Under the pieces are notes generated by a model, which had not been told where the DNA came from, did not search any database, and saw only the letters and a list, made by a program, of their open reading frames with translations. Below, piece after piece: positions 1 to 9,027 of a stretch of DNA of 64,000 nt. The position numbers were made by a program, and so were the translations under genes. The stretch's first letter is position 1. Each line of letters starts with the position of its first letter. Where the stretch lies: NCBI GenBank assembly GCA_028131545.1, contig JAOICL010000003.1:62001-126000 (forward strand). Direction: 5' to 3'. The stretch comes from Vibrio sp. (GTDB lineage: Bacteria > Pseudomonadota > Gammaproteobacteria > Enterobacterales > Vibrionaceae).

Positions 1-461
1 TTAACCCTCTGGTTATCATGCTAACTGTACCTATGGGAATTTTTGGCGGTATCCTTGGTATGGTAGTCATGTCTCAAGGCTTTAATATTTATAGTCAAAT
101 AGGCATGATCATGTTGATAGGAATGGTAACCAAGAACGGTATTCTAATCGTTGAATTCGCCAACCAACTGCGTGACCAAGGGGCTACTTTTGAGAAGGCG
201 ATTATTGATTCTGCAGCTCGACGTTTACGTCCTATTTTAATGACGGCATTTACGACGCTGGCGGGATCGATTCCGTTGATTATATCGACAGGTGCCGGCT
301 ATGAAAGTCGTATTTCGGTGGGTACGGTTATTTTCTTTGGAATGGGCTTTGCCACAGTAGTGACGCTTTTTGTTGTACCAGCAATGTATCGTTTAATCTC
401 TGGGACGACACGTTCTCCTGGACATGTCGAAGCACAGCTGAATAAAGAATTGGATTCTTAA
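1..461 (+). CDS. RND multidrug efflux permease, C-terminal fragment (5' end outside window)
   Basis: This is the last ~150 residues of an inner-membrane RND (AcrB/HAE1-type) transporter, which uses proton flux to drive export through a periplasmic adaptor and an outer-membrane channel. The frame is open from base 3 and ends at 461. Visible features are the late transmembrane helices, the family motif 'GMVTKNGILIVEFANQ' and 'RLRPILMTAFTTLAGSIPL', both typical of TM10-TM12. The substrate cannot be told from this fragment. A bidirectional terminator follows about 100 bases later. The family is secure; the exact pump is not. Confidence 0.9.
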   Translation, partial: NPLVIMLTVPMGIFGGILGMVVMSQGFNIYSQIGMIMLIGMVTKNGILIVEFANQLRDQGATFEKAIIDSAARRLRPILMTAFTTLAGSIPLIISTGAGYESRISVGTVIFFGMGFATVVTLFVVPAMYRLISGTTRSPGHVEAQLNKELDS

Positions 462-473
462 CCGCTTCACTCT

Positions 474-521
474 AAAGCTATCTCATGTTAGAACTATTTC
501 ATGTTAAAGCTATCTCATATT
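474..521. repeat. Three degenerate 16-bp tandem repeats
   Basis: Three head-to-tail copies of a 16-base unit (AAAGCTATCTCATGTT and two variants) lie just after the RND stop codon. No coding or operator role is visible. It belongs to a pattern of short tandem repeats in spacers across this window. Confidence 0.8.
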
Positions 522-560
522 AAAGCAATAAGGGTCTGAGTGACTCGACCTTTAAACAAA

Positions 561-596
561 AATGCCTCGCTAGATTTTTAGCGAGGCATTTTTTAT
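561..596. terminator. Bidirectional intrinsic terminator
   Basis: A perfect 12-bp stem (AATGCCTCGCTA / TAGCGAGGCATT) with a 6-base loop is followed by a T run on the plus strand and has an A run before it, giving U runs both ways. It ends the RND transcript and the convergent YitT-family gene. Confidence 0.88.
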
Positions 597-641
597 TCGT
601 TCATCAACATTAATTGACCGTTGATGAAGTGGCGATGGTAT

Positions 642-1244
642 TTAATCGGTGTACTTGACCACATAACGATTGGGTTTATGGTTCATGGATAAGACGATAC
701 TGACCGCAATCACACTGACGATCGAATAAAAGACAACCATAGGCGTCGCATAAATAAGAGCAGAACTGATGATGATGGTATCAACAATAAGTTGTGCTTT
801 ACCTGCTGCAAACCCCGTTTTATCTTGAATATATAAGCAAAGTACATTGAACCCACCTAAGCTGGAACGATGTCGAAATAGGATTAACATCCCGATACCC
901 GCTAATAACCCACCAGTGATGGCACTGTATAATGGATCAATGCTTTCCAGGGGCATAAATAAATGTATTTGATCAGCCATAATCGACACTAAGCCACCAG
1001 ATATTAAACTGTTTAGAGCAAAGGCTTTACCAAAGCGACGCCACGCAAGCACATAAAAGGGGAGGTTACAAAGAAAGTAAAGTGTGCCAAAAGAGAGGTC
1101 AGAAAATTGGTTAAAAAATAAAGCCAAACCTGCGGTTCCACCGGTTAGGAAGCCTGATACTTGAAAGAAATACAAACCATGAGCAACCAAAAAGCTGCCA
1201 ATGATGATTGCAATTCCATCCTCTTTTAAAGTGTGTTTTTCCAT
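642..1244 (-). CDS. YitT family (DUF161) membrane protein
   Basis: A 200-residue integral membrane protein of the YitT/DUF161 family, whose function is not established. Five or six hydrophobic segments are visible. The glycine-rich 'SGFLTGGTAGLALFFNQ' near residue 30 and 'FRHRSSLGGFNVLCLY' near residue 125 are characteristic of the family. The length suits the short form without the C-terminal DUF2179 domain. It stands alone, convergent with the RND gene and divergent from glyA. The assignment rests on sequence character only. Confidence 0.8.
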   Translation of the reverse strand: MEKHTLKEDGIAIIIGSFLVAHGLYFFQVSGFLTGGTAGLALFFNQFSDLSFGTLYFLCNLPFYVLAWRRFGKAFALNSLISGGLVSIMADQIHLFMPLESIDPLYSAITGGLLAGIGMLILFRHRSSLGGFNVLCLYIQDKTGFAAGKAQLIVDTIIISSALIYATPMVVFYSIVSVIAVSIVLSMNHKPNRYVVKYTD

Positions 1245-1651
1245 TATACCCTTCGACTATCAATAATATGATGCGTAAATCCCTATATAGTAATTTCATA
1301 TGTAAGATTTTGATAGCCATTGAAAAAAACACTAGCCAGAGAGTGTCATAACAATGAAACAGGAGTGTATTAAATTATTTACAGTCCTTTGTTAAATCGA
1401 TCTGAAATTTATCGAGGTGTGTTCGAGAATAAATTTGATTTAATTCTTTAATTACATCAAATTTCCTGTAAAATCTGGGAAATATAGATACGAAAACGTT
1501 TGCTTTGTTATTTTTGGTGGTATCTTTTGTATTATAAAGATATATCTAAGCCAGTAATATCGTGATGTTTTCATGAGTATTTTGAGTTTGCCTCACTATT
1601 CAACTTAGGTATAGTAAGCACTCAAGGATTTATCTGAACTAGGAGAGACAG
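1245..1651. other. 407-bp divergent intergenic region upstream of glyA
   Basis: No convincing gene is visible. The minus-strand ORF from 1332 is a frame shadow of the YitT gene. The notable element is a PurR-like operator at 1490-1505. AT-rich promoter-like sequence lies between it and the glyA start. Confidence 0.6.
1490..1505 (+). promoter_or_regulatory. PurR-like operator upstream of glyA
   Basis: ACGAAAACGTTTGCTT matches the PurR consensus ACGCAAACGTTTGCGT read in either orientation, with the central AAACGTTT intact. In enterobacteria PurR represses glyA because its product feeds one-carbon units to purine synthesis. The box lies about 150 bp before the glyA start. No binding was tested. 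Confidence 0.75.
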
Positions 1652-2902
1652 ATGTTAAAGCGTGATATGAATATTGCTGATTATGATGCAGAGCTTTTCG
1701 CTGCGATTCAAGAAGAAACCCTTCGTCAAGAAGAGCATATTGAACTAATCGCTTCTGAAAACTACACCAGTCCACGAGTCATGGAAGCTCAAGGATCTCA
1801 GCTGACAAATAAATACGCTGAAGGTTATCCAGGTAAACGTTACTACGGTGGTTGTGAGTACGTTGATAAAGCAGAAACACTAGCGATTGATCGTGCGTGC
1901 CAGTTATTTGGTTCAGAGTACGCTAATGTACAACCGCACTCAGGCTCTCAAGCAAACAGTGCTGTTTATATGGCGCTATTAAGCCCTGGTGATACCGTAT
2001 TAGGAATGAGTTTAGCTCATGGTGGTCATTTAACTCATGGTTCCCCAGTGAACTTCTCTGGTAAGCACTACAATGTGATTCCTTATGGTATTGATGAAGC
2101 AGGTCAAATTAACTATGAAGAAATGGAAGCGCTTGCTTTAGAACATAAACCAAAGATGATTATTGGTGGTTTCTCTGCTTATTCTCAAATTGTTGACTGG
2201 GCAAGAATGCGCGAGATCGCCGATAAAGTTGGCGCTTATTTCTTTGTTGATATGGCACACGTAGCTGGCTTAATCGCAGCAGGAGTATACCCAAACCCGG
2301 TACCTCATGCACATGTAGTGACAACGACGACACATAAAACATTAGCAGGCCCTCGTGGTGGATTAATTCTATCAAGCGCTGGTGAAGATATGTATAAAAA
2401 GCTGAATTCAGCAGTTTTCCCCGGTGGTCAAGGTGGCCCGTTAATGCATGTTATTGCTGCTAAAGCCGTTGCATTTAAAGAGGCGATGGAGCCTGAATTT
2501 GCAGATTATCAGCAGCGTGTTGTTAATAATGCAAAAGCGATGGTGGCTCAATTCCAAGCTCGTGGCTATAAAATTGTGTCGAACAGTACTGAGAACCACT
2601 TATTCTTGGTTGACCTTATCGATAAAGGGATTACTGGTAAAGAAGCGGACGCCGCTTTAGGTGCTTCCAATATTACTGTGAATAAGAACTCGGTACCCAA
2701 TGACCCACGTAGCCCATTTGTAACATCAGGTATTCGCATTGGTACTCCATCGATCACTCGCCGTGGCTTTTCAACAGAAAATGCAGTGGAATTAGTGAAC
2801 TGGATGTGTGATGTAATGGATGATATCGACAATCAAGACGTGATCGAATCAACTAAAGCGAAAGTGTTAAACATTTGTAATCGCTTACCTGTTTACGCAT
2901 AA
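1652..2902 (+). CDS. glyA: Serine hydroxymethyltransferase
   Basis: A PLP enzyme of the cytosol that converts serine and tetrahydrofolate to glycine and 5,10-methylene-THF, the main source of one-carbon units. It has 416 residues against 417 in E. coli and is collinear throughout. The N-terminus [15 protein letters not shown] matches the E. coli start, and AGGAGAG precedes the ATG. The PLP lysine lies in '[14 protein letters not shown]' near residue 229. '[20 protein letters not shown]' is also conserved. It is a single-gene unit with a PurR-like box upstream and an intrinsic terminator downstream. Confidence 0.98.
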   Translation: MLKRDMNIADYDAELFAAIQEETLRQEEHIELIASENYTSPRVMEAQGSQLTNKYAEGYPGKRYYGGCEYVDKAETLAIDRACQLFGSEYANVQPHSGSQANSAVYMALLSPGDTVLGMSLAHGGHLTHGSPVNFSGKHYNVIPYGIDEAGQINYEEMEALALEHKPKMIIGGFSAYSQIVDWARMREIADKVGAYFFVDMAHVAGLIAAGVYPNPVPHAHVVTTTTHKTLAGPRGGLILSSAGEDMYKKLNSAVFPGGQGGPLMHVIAAKAVAFKEAMEPEFADYQQRVVNNAKAMVAQFQARGYKIVSNSTENHLFLVDLIDKGITGKEADAALGASNITVNKNSVPNDPRSPFVTSGIRIGTPSITRRGFSTENAVELVNWMCDVMDDIDNQDVIESTKAKVLNICNRLPVYA

Positions 2903-2939
2903 TTTATTAAGGTCATAATCGACTGAAGCGATAATCGAC

Positions 2940-2991
2940 AAAACCCTTACGCGACTCAGCTTATTAGTTGGACGTCGGTAAGGGTTTTTTT
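2940..2991 (+). terminator. glyA terminator
   Basis: AAAACCCTTAC pairs with GTAAGGGTTTT across a ~27-base loop, followed by a T run. The T run overlaps the stop codon of the convergent TraF-like gene. Confidence 0.8.
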
Positions 2992-4165
2992 ACCATTGTA
3001 CACCCAGCTGTATTGCAGCACCCAGCGCATCTTTTTCTCCAGCCATCAATACAGTATCGAGGGTGACGGTATTGTAAGGGCTTATATTAAATCCAATAGT
3101 ATAGAGTGTTTGATAATTATCCTGTAAATCAAGTCGTACTCCTGTACCAACTTCAAGCCAAGAATAGAAAGCATAATTCAAACCAAATCGAGCCCATTGC
3201 TTTTCGAGTAAGAACGCATTGAAGCTAGGATCTTTTTCTAAATCAATATCCATTGCAAGTGTCGCTTGCTCAGTTTGATAGCCAATAGCAGCCGTATAGG
3301 TCGTTTGAGTGGTGTGTTTATCTCCAAAAGCATCTTCAATTTCTATACCGCTAATATTTCGAGCGACGAGTCCAAATTTGTAATTTTTCTTGTAATCAGC
3401 GCTCATCCCTATATCGAGATCAACACCCGCAGCACTACTTCGGTATTGATCATTAAACCAATCATCAGTATCGGCGTTATTAACATTCAAGTTATAAGCA
3501 TAGGATTGTAGATCGATATATTTAGGAGATACTCCATATCGAACTCGCCAATGCTGAGTATAGAATTGCGTGGCAAAATGAAGGGCGAGCTCCGTGATCG
3601 CAATACCGCGAATATCAAGGTTTGAGGTTAAGTCATCTTCATTAAATTCAGTGGTCGCTAAAGCTTCATTCAAAATGGCTTCATCAGACTCGGTATAGTG
3701 AAAGTTCAACCCCACATAGCTGGCATTGATAACCGAAAAGCCCATGGCAAAGGTATGAGAAGGGGCATAAATACCGATTCGAGCGCCCAAGGAGCCCGTT
3801 GGTGTCTCTTCATCAAGAGAAGACAACCCACTAATAATTGATTCTTTTTCACTGAGCGCTGTCGATTGGTCGAGATTGTTTATTGCACGATCAAAATTAT
3901 CGATAGAGTCTTGTATGTCATCTACGGTATCGATGCTATCGCGATAGTTTTCTCCTGTAGCGCCAATACCAAGGGTAATGTACATCTGGTCAGTGTGTTT
4001 ATCGAACACACTCAGCAGAGCAGGATTAATCGGAGCATTAACAAAATGACCAGTAGCAACGCCAGTACCGGCTACTCGCGCCGTTTTAGCATCACCAAGG
4101 TAGTAAGCTGAGACCGGAAGTGAACACGACAAGCTAACGATTAATGTGGTTATTTTTATCTTCAT
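2990..4165 (-). CDS. TraF-like conjugal-transfer family envelope protein (TraF_2)
   Basis: A 391-residue exported protein of the chromosomal TraF_2-type family found across Vibrionaceae. It is named after plasmid transfer proteins, but no conjugation genes are nearby. The signal peptide ends at about 'PVSA-YY'. 'GDAKTARVAGTGVATGHFVNAP' followed by 'NPALLS' resembles the start of FadL-like barrels, and the rest is rich in alternating hydrophobic beta-strand patterns ending in a C-terminal aromatic. It is probably an outer-membrane or periplasmic barrel. A coiled-coil-like stretch occurs near residues 80-120. The function is unknown. Confidence 0.7.
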   Translation of the reverse strand: MKIKITTLIVSLSCSLPVSAYYLGDAKTARVAGTGVATGHFVNAPINPALLSVFDKHTDQMYITLGIGATGENYRDSIDTVDDIQDSIDNFDRAINNLDQSTALSEKESIISGLSSLDEETPTGSLGARIGIYAPSHTFAMGFSVINASYVGLNFHYTESDEAILNEALATTEFNEDDLTSNLDIRGIAITELALHFATQFYTQHWRVRYGVSPKYIDLQSYAYNLNVNNADTDDWFNDQYRSSAAGVDLDIGMSADYKKNYKFGLVARNISGIEIEDAFGDKHTTQTTYTAAIGYQTEQATLAMDIDLEKDPSFNAFLLEKQWARFGLNYAFYSWLEVGTGVRLDLQDNYQTLYTIGFNISPYNTVTLDTVLMAGEKDALGAAIQLGVQW

Positions 4166-4238
4166 ACATAAAAAATAGTCATTGATGACTATTTCTGCCT
4201 AACTAAAGATAAAAATACCGAGAAGATTAACGTGATGG

Positions 4239-4568
4239 CTATTTAGGGATGCTTAATAGAGCACCCGATTTGCACTTAAATGAGTAATATTTTTTACTTT
4301 CGTTAAACTTACCTAAACCACCGCCATCACAATATTCAATGTTAATGTCTTTCATTGTATAAAGTGTTTTTTCGTTCTTCATTGCAAACTTAGAACCATC
4401 TTCACAAATGACTCGAACACGGCCATCATCACTTATTGAGTACACCTTGATATTGGTATTACAAAGCTCGAAAGACATTTCTTGATAGACATCAGAAGGG
4501 GTATCAGATGAGCAACCAGATAGGGCACCCAATAATAAAGAAACAGAAGTGATAGTTAGCGCTTTCAT
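4239..4568 (-). CDS. Small putative lipoprotein, function unknown
   Basis: 109 residues with a type II signal peptide: MKA, a hydrophobic core, then lipobox LSGC with the lipidated Cys at 19 and Ser at +2, which suggests the outer membrane. The mature part has five further cysteines and no recognised domain. The start has an 'AAGGATG'-like ribosome site just upstream. It lies between the TraF-like gene and the lip operon terminator, so it is probably its own unit. I do not recognise a family. Confidence 0.7.
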   Translation of the reverse strand: MKALTITSVSLLLGALSGCSSDTPSDVYQEMSFELCNTNIKVYSISDDGRVRVICEDGSKFAMKNEKTLYTMKDINIEYCDGGGLGKFNESKKYYSFKCKSGALLSIPK

Positions 4569-4639
4569 ACAAACATCCTTGATGATACAGAGTATATTCG
4601 TATAAGTTTAGACCATTTTCTATCGTCTATAGAGGATAC

Positions 4640-4676
4640 AAAAAAGCCACAAATCCGCTAGGCTTTGTGGCTTTTA
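4640..4676 (-). terminator. lipBA operon terminator
   Basis: Read on the minus strand, AAAAGCCACAAA pairs with TTTGTGGCTTTT around a short loop and is followed by a T run. It lies directly after the lipA stop. Confidence 0.88.
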
Positions 4677-4698
4677 TTATAGAACGTTGAAATCGGCT

Positions 4699-5670
4699 TT
4701 ATGCGACTTCAATACCTTTTGCTTGAAGATCAGCATGATAAGATGAACGAACAAAAGGTCCACAAGCAGCGTGAGTAAAGCCAAGCTCTAATGCGATTTC
4801 TTTTAGTTCATCAAATTCAGAAGGCGGAACATAGCGCTCTACTGGTAGATGGTGACGGCTTGGCGCAAGATATTGGCCTAGTGTTAACATAGTCACACCG
4901 TGCTCTCTAAGATCTTTCAGTACTTGAACTATCTCTTCTTTTGTTTCACCTAATCCCATCATAATACCTGACTTCGTTGGTACCGTTGGGTGCTGCTCTT
5001 TGAATTTCTGTAGTAACTGCAGTGACCATTTATAGTTCGCACCAGGGCGAGCTTTACGATAAAGGCGAGGAGCGGTCTCTAAGTTATGGTTGAATACATC
5101 AGGTGGGTTATCTTTTAATAACTCAAGAGCGGTATCCATTCGGCCACGAAAGTCAGGGACTAATGTTTCAATCTTAATTTCAGGGTTAAGTACTCGAATT
5201 TCACGAATACAATCAGCGAAGTGCTGAGCACCGCCATCACGTAAATCATCACGATCAACCGAGGTGACCACGACATACTTAAGCTTCATGTCTTTAATGG
5301 TTTGCGAGAGCTTTGTTGGTTCTTCGGCTTCCGGAGGAAGAGGTCGACCATGAGCAACATCGCAGAATGGACAACGGCGAGTACAAATAGCACCCAGGAT
5401 CATGAAGGTCGCAGTACCATGATTGAAACATTCAGCTAGATTTGGACAAGATGCTTCTTCACATACAGAGTGAAGATCATTTTTTCGCATCGCCGCTTTG
5501 ATTTCTTGAATACGTTTACTATCTGATGGAAGTTTTATTTTCATCCATTCAGGTTTACGTAGAATGGGCTTTGGCTCTGTAGAAGCTGGCATGTTCTTGA
5601 CAGGGATGAGAGCCATTTTATCAGCGTCACGATATTTAACGCCTTTTTCCATTTGAATAGGTTTACTCAT
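4699..5670 (-). CDS. lipA: Lipoyl synthase
   Basis: A radical-SAM enzyme that inserts two sulfurs into protein-bound octanoyl groups, completing lipoyl cofactors of pyruvate and 2-oxoglutarate dehydrogenases and the glycine cleavage system. It has 323 residues (E. coli 321). The auxiliary cluster motif '[12 protein letters not shown]' is followed by the radical-SAM motif 'CTRRCPFC'. The C-terminal 'RSSYHAD' holds the serine ligand of the auxiliary cluster. The start overlaps the lipB stop by four bases, so the two are translationally coupled. Confidence 0.98.
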   Translation of the reverse strand: MSKPIQMEKGVKYRDADKMALIPVKNMPASTEPKPILRKPEWMKIKLPSDSKRIQEIKAAMRKNDLHSVCEEASCPNLAECFNHGTATFMILGAICTRRCPFCDVAHGRPLPPEAEEPTKLSQTIKDMKLKYVVVTSVDRDDLRDGGAQHFADCIREIRVLNPEIKIETLVPDFRGRMDTALELLKDNPPDVFNHNLETAPRLYRKARPGANYKWSLQLLQKFKEQHPTVPTKSGIMMGLGETKEEIVQVLKDLREHGVTMLTLGQYLAPSRHHLPVERYVPPSEFDELKEIALELGFTHAACGPFVRSSYHADLQAKGIEVA

Positions 5671-6317
5671 ATTAGGTTCGCCTCTGTTGTATAAACGACT
5701 TGAGGGTAAACCATCAAGCTTTGTAGTTCTTTTACGAGTTGCTCTGATACGTTCTTCACATTATCAGGGCCATTGAGATCCGTTAATTGTACCATTTCCA
5801 TTCCCGCATAACCGCATGGATTAATACGTAGAAATGGCGTTAAATCCATATTGATATTGAGTGCCAAACCATGAAAGGAACACCCTTTACGTATACGCAA
5901 ACCGAGAGAGCATATTTTTTTATTATCAACGTAGACTCCCGGTGCATCTGGTCTTGCTGCCGAATGAACACCATAGTGGTTGAGCGTATTAATAACGGTA
6001 TTTTCAATATGGGTAACTAGATCGCGTACGCCGACCTTTTTACGTTTTAAATTAACAAGAATATAAGCAATTAATTGCCCTGGACCATGATAGGTCACTT
6101 GACCACCACGATCGGTTTGCACGACAGGTATCTCACCAGTGTTGAGTAGGTGCTCTGTTTTACCTGCCTGTCCTTGTGTAAAAACAGGATTATGCTCGAC
6201 TAACCAAACTTCATCAGCAGTATCTTCTGTTCTTGAATCGGTAAAGCGATGCATCGCCTTCCAAATAGGTTCATAGTCTTGTAAACCTAAATGACGCACA
6301 ATTAATTGCTCAGACAT
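5667..6317 (-). CDS. lipB: Octanoyl-(acyl carrier protein):protein N-octanoyltransferase
   Basis: Transfers octanoyl from acyl carrier protein to lipoyl domains, the step before LipA. Family motifs seen are '[14 protein letters not shown]', '[16 protein letters not shown]' (catalytic Lys) and '[12 protein letters not shown]' (catalytic Cys). The ORF track starts at 6344, but the ATG at 6317 ([11 protein letters not shown]) is preferred: it has AGGAAGG just upstream and its N-terminus aligns with E. coli LipB, while the longer start has no ribosome site. This gives 216 residues. It overlaps lipA by four bases. Confidence 0.96.
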   Translation of the reverse strand: MSEQLIVRHLGLQDYEPIWKAMHRFTDSRTEDTADEVWLVEHNPVFTQGQAGKTEHLLNTGEIPVVQTDRGGQVTYHGPGQLIAYILVNLKRKKVGVRDLVTHIENTVINTLNHYGVHSAARPDAPGVYVDNKKICSLGLRIRKGCSFHGLALNINMDLTPFLRINPCGYAGMEMVQLTDLNGPDNVKNVSEQLVKELQSLMVYPQVVYTTEANLI

Positions 6318-6371
6318 CTTCCTTCCTAATGTCATGTCTCTCATTGTTGAGAGATAAAGAGAACAAATGGC

Positions 6372-6650
6372 TTATAGAACCATTCTTACTATATCGATTT
6401 CGCCTAATTCTTTATAAAGCGTTTCAACTTGCTCTATTGACGTCGCTTGGATAGTCACTGACACGGAATTATAGTTACCTTTGGCGCTTGGCTTAATCGT
6501 TGGCGTATAGTCACCAGGTGCGTGCTTTTGAATGACAGCGATGACTTTTTCTGGTAACTCGGGTTTTGCGTAACCCATTACTTTATAAGTAAATTTACAT
6601 GGGAACTCGAGTAAGTCTTTTAATTTCGCGTCTGAATTGATGTTAAGCAT
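6372..6650 (-). CDS. ybeD: UPF0250/DUF493 protein YbeD
   Basis: A 92-residue cytosolic protein of the DUF493 family with an ACT-like fold; its precise role is unknown. Its steady placement beside lipB in gamma-proteobacteria hints at a link to lipoylation, which is an inference from context. The pattern '[16 protein letters not shown]' and the closing 'VRMVL' are typical. Length equals the usual 87-92. It lies upstream of lipB in the same direction with a 54-base gap, so co-transcription is likely. Confidence 0.93.
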   Translation of the reverse strand: MLNINSDAKLKDLLEFPCKFTYKVMGYAKPELPEKVIAVIQKHAPGDYTPTIKPSAKGNYNSVSVTIQATSIEQVETLYKELGEIDIVRMVL

Positions 6651-6803
6651 TATGGTTGCTCCAGATATAATGTTCTATCGCATTGATATTATGTTCTTTC
6701 AGTCACCTAGGTAATAGAGTGATATGAATGTTCAATGTGAGAGGCATAAGTCAATTAATTGGAGCAATACTAATGTTAAATGAAGGAATTCTCAAGGTGC
6801 ATA

Positions 6804-6833
6804 TAAAAGAAAAGGGCCAGTTTAACTGGCCCT
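6804..6833 (-). terminator. dacA terminator
   Basis: GGGCCAGTT / AACTGGCCC is a 9-bp GC-rich stem with a minimal loop. On the minus strand it is followed by TTTTCTTTTAT. It lies 39 bases past the dacA stop. Confidence 0.85.
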
Positions 6834-6871
6834 ATATAATAAGCGTGATACCGCGCTATTTAATACCTTAT

Positions 6872-8047
6872 TTAGAATAGGCCTTTTACAAATAGGAAAA
6901 TATAGTCCCATAGGCGGCTAAATAGGCTACCTTGCTCTACATCTTCAAGGGCAAGAAGAGGGTACTCTGCAATATCTTCACCGTTAAGTTGGTAAAATAG
7001 TTTACCGACAACTTGGCCTTTTTGAATTGGCGCTTCCAGCTCTTGTTCAAGAACGAAACTGGCTTTTAAATTTTTTGCTTGTCCACGAGGGATCGTCACA
7101 TAAGTATCTTGGTCGACACCTAAAGAGACCGTGTCTTTATCTGCCATCCAAATCTTTTCACTAGCAAAGTTCTCACCTGCTTTGTGTGGAGCGACAGTTT
7201 CAAAGAAGCGGAAGCCATAGCTGAGCAGCTTTTTACTTTCTGCTTTACGTGCCGACTCGCTTTTTGTTCCCATCACAACAGCGACAAGACGCATGTCACC
7301 TTCTGTTGCTGAGCTGACGAGGTTATAACCGGCACCACTGGTATGACCCGTTTTGATGCCATCAACATTCATGCTTTTATCCCAAAGCAGACCGTTACGG
7401 TTATATTGACGGATACCGTTATAAGTAAACTCTTTTTCCGCATAGATGCGGTACTCATCGGGCACATCTTTAATTAACGCTCGACCTAACAGTGCCATAT
7501 CATAAGGTGTAGAATATAAATTATCGTTATCTAATCCATGCACATTGGCAAAGTTGGTGTTCGTCATGCCAATTTGCTGGCTCCACGCATTCATTAGGTC
7601 AACAAACGCATCTTCTGTTCCTGCAATGTGCTCAGCCATCGCAACACAAGCATCATTACCTGATTGAATGATAATACCACGATTTAAATCATCAACAGAC
7701 ACCGTTGTGCCGACTTCGATGAACATTTTTGATGAGTCTGGAAATTGCTTCGCCCAGGCGTTTTTACTGATCGTAACTTCATCGTCGAGGGAGATATTAC
7801 CTTGCTCTAATTCTTGACCAATAACATAACTGGTCATCATTTTAGTTAAGCTCGCAGGAGACATCTTTGTGTGTGAATCTTTCTCTGCAATGACTTTGCC
7901 AGATTGAAAATCCATTAACACATAGCCCTTTGCTGCAATCTGTGGTGCATCGGGTACAACACTTGGCGCAGCATAAGAAGTGGTTGCAGTCGTTACAGTG
8001 AGTGCAATTGAAGTACTAAAAAGGGTATTTAAAACTTTTTTATTCAT
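6872..8047 (-). CDS. dacA: D-alanyl-D-alanine carboxypeptidase (PBP5/6 type)
   Basis: A periplasmic penicillin-binding protein that removes the terminal D-Ala of peptidoglycan pentapeptides. The signal peptide is cleaved after about residue 26 ('SYA-AP'). All active-site motifs are present: SxxK at 66-69 ('SLTK'), 'SGN' in 'IIQSGNDACVA' and 'KTG' in 'GIKTGHTSGAGYN'. The C-terminal beta domain is followed by a short amphipathic tail ('LFSRLWDYIFLFVKGLF'), the usual membrane anchor. It has 391 residues, normal for the family. It is followed by its own terminator. Confidence 0.97.
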   Translation of the reverse strand: MNKKVLNTLFSTSIALTVTTATTSYAAPSVVPDAPQIAAKGYVLMDFQSGKVIAEKDSHTKMSPASLTKMMTSYVIGQELEQGNISLDDEVTISKNAWAKQFPDSSKMFIEVGTTVSVDDLNRGIIIQSGNDACVAMAEHIAGTEDAFVDLMNAWSQQIGMTNTNFANVHGLDNDNLYSTPYDMALLGRALIKDVPDEYRIYAEKEFTYNGIRQYNRNGLLWDKSMNVDGIKTGHTSGAGYNLVSSATEGDMRLVAVVMGTKSESARKAESKKLLSYGFRFFETVAPHKAGENFASEKIWMADKDTVSLGVDQDTYVTIPRGQAKNLKASFVLEQELEAPIQKGQVVGKLFYQLNGEDIAEYPLLALEDVEQGSLFSRLWDYIFLFVKGLF

Positions 8048-8141
8048 AATAGTATAGTGTTATATGTTTATTGTTTTTATCTTAGCAGAATCCATGCTTC
8101 AAACTAGATGAATATGGTAGGAGAGTGCACTTAGCTTGGTA

Positions 8142-8927
8142 TTATTGCGTAACAATATGTTTCCGTACAAATGCCGAGTTGTGTCCCATGACTTTAACCT
8201 GATTTAACACGTCATATGTTAACTTATAGTCAGTAAATGGGCCAAGGTATATTCGATGAAAATCATCGTTACTTTCAATAAAGCTTCCAACACGTAAACT
8301 TTGACTCAAATTTTGAGCTAAAGTTCGAGAATTATTTTCCTTTGAGGAGGAGGCGACTTGTATTATATACGCTTGAGCTTTATCCGTTGAATTGCCATGC
8401 TGTGGTTTATCGCTATGAATCACTTCAATGACCACATTCGCCGTCCCAGTCTCAATAACTCCCAGCTTGGTTGCTGCAGCGTAACTTAAGTCGATTATTC
8501 TACCTTCATGAAATGGGCCTCGATCGTTGATCCTAACAATTGTATGCTGACCATTATCTTTATTCGTGACTTTGACATAACTTGGCAAAGGAAGAGTTTT
8601 ATGCGCAGCGGTCATCGAATACATATCATAGATTTCGCCATTCGATGTTTCATAACCATGGAACTTAGCCCCATACCATGAAGCAATACCTTGCTGCTGA
8701 AAATCCGTTGTATCTCGAATTATTTGGTAATGACCACCTCTAAGCTGGTAATCATTATTCCCCTTTAAACTGTACAGTTCATATCGGGGCTTAGCATCAT
8801 CAATTCCTTCGACCGATATTGGGGTTGTTGGTGCTATATCGCTATTGATGTGGTAGCGTCCACTAGAGTTGCAAGCGGAAAGTACTAAGCATAATGTACT
8901 CGTCGCAGCCATAGATAACCACTTCAT
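8142..8927 (-). CDS. rlpA: RlpA-family septal lipoprotein (DPBB and SPOR domains)
   Basis: An outer-membrane lipoprotein of the RlpA family; some members are lytic transglycosylases acting on denuded septal glycan. Lipobox LSAC puts the lipidated Cys at 19. The double-psi beta-barrel runs about residues 75-170, with 'GIASWYGAKFHG' and 'NDRGPFHEGRIIDLS', the latter holding the catalytic Asp of the family. A SPOR domain that binds denuded glycan occupies roughly 185-257. It sits between rodA and dacA, as in E. coli. It is 261 residues, shorter than E. coli RlpA because the linker is short. Confidence 0.94.
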   Translation of the reverse strand: MKWLSMAATSTLCLVLSACNSSGRYHINSDIAPTTPISVEGIDDAKPRYELYSLKGNNDYQLRGGHYQIIRDTTDFQQQGIASWYGAKFHGYETSNGEIYDMYSMTAAHKTLPLPSYVKVTNKDNGQHTIVRINDRGPFHEGRIIDLSYAAATKLGVIETGTANVVIEVIHSDKPQHGNSTDKAQAYIIQVASSSKENNSRTLAQNLSQSLRVGSFIESNDDFHRIYLGPFTDYKLTYDVLNQVKVMGHNSAFVRKHIVTQ

Positions 8928-8968
8928 ATTATGACCTTCATGTCAGAGGGTGAACGTATCCTTGTTCG

Positions 8969-9000
8969 TTCTTACATCAAAACATATTTTGATGTAAGAA
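8969..9000. repeat. Perfect 14-bp inverted repeat between rodA and rlpA
   Basis: TTCTTACATCAAAA and TTTTGATGTAAGAA are separated by CATA. A second small hairpin (ACTCTCA / TGAGAGT, 9012-9028) lies directly at the rodA stop. Neither has a clear U run, so attenuation, mRNA processing or 3' protection is as likely as termination. Confidence 0.75.
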
Positions 9001-9027
9001 AGTATGATTCTACTCTCATAATGAGAG

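Noticed and set aside
1111-1332. 73-residue minus ORF overlapping the YitT gene start
   Set aside because: Out-of-frame shadow of the YitT-family coding sequence with no independent signal.
2990-4165. TraF-like gene as evidence of an integrated conjugative element
   Set aside because: No other transfer genes, integrase or direct repeats nearby; chromosomal TraF_2-type genes are common in vibrios.
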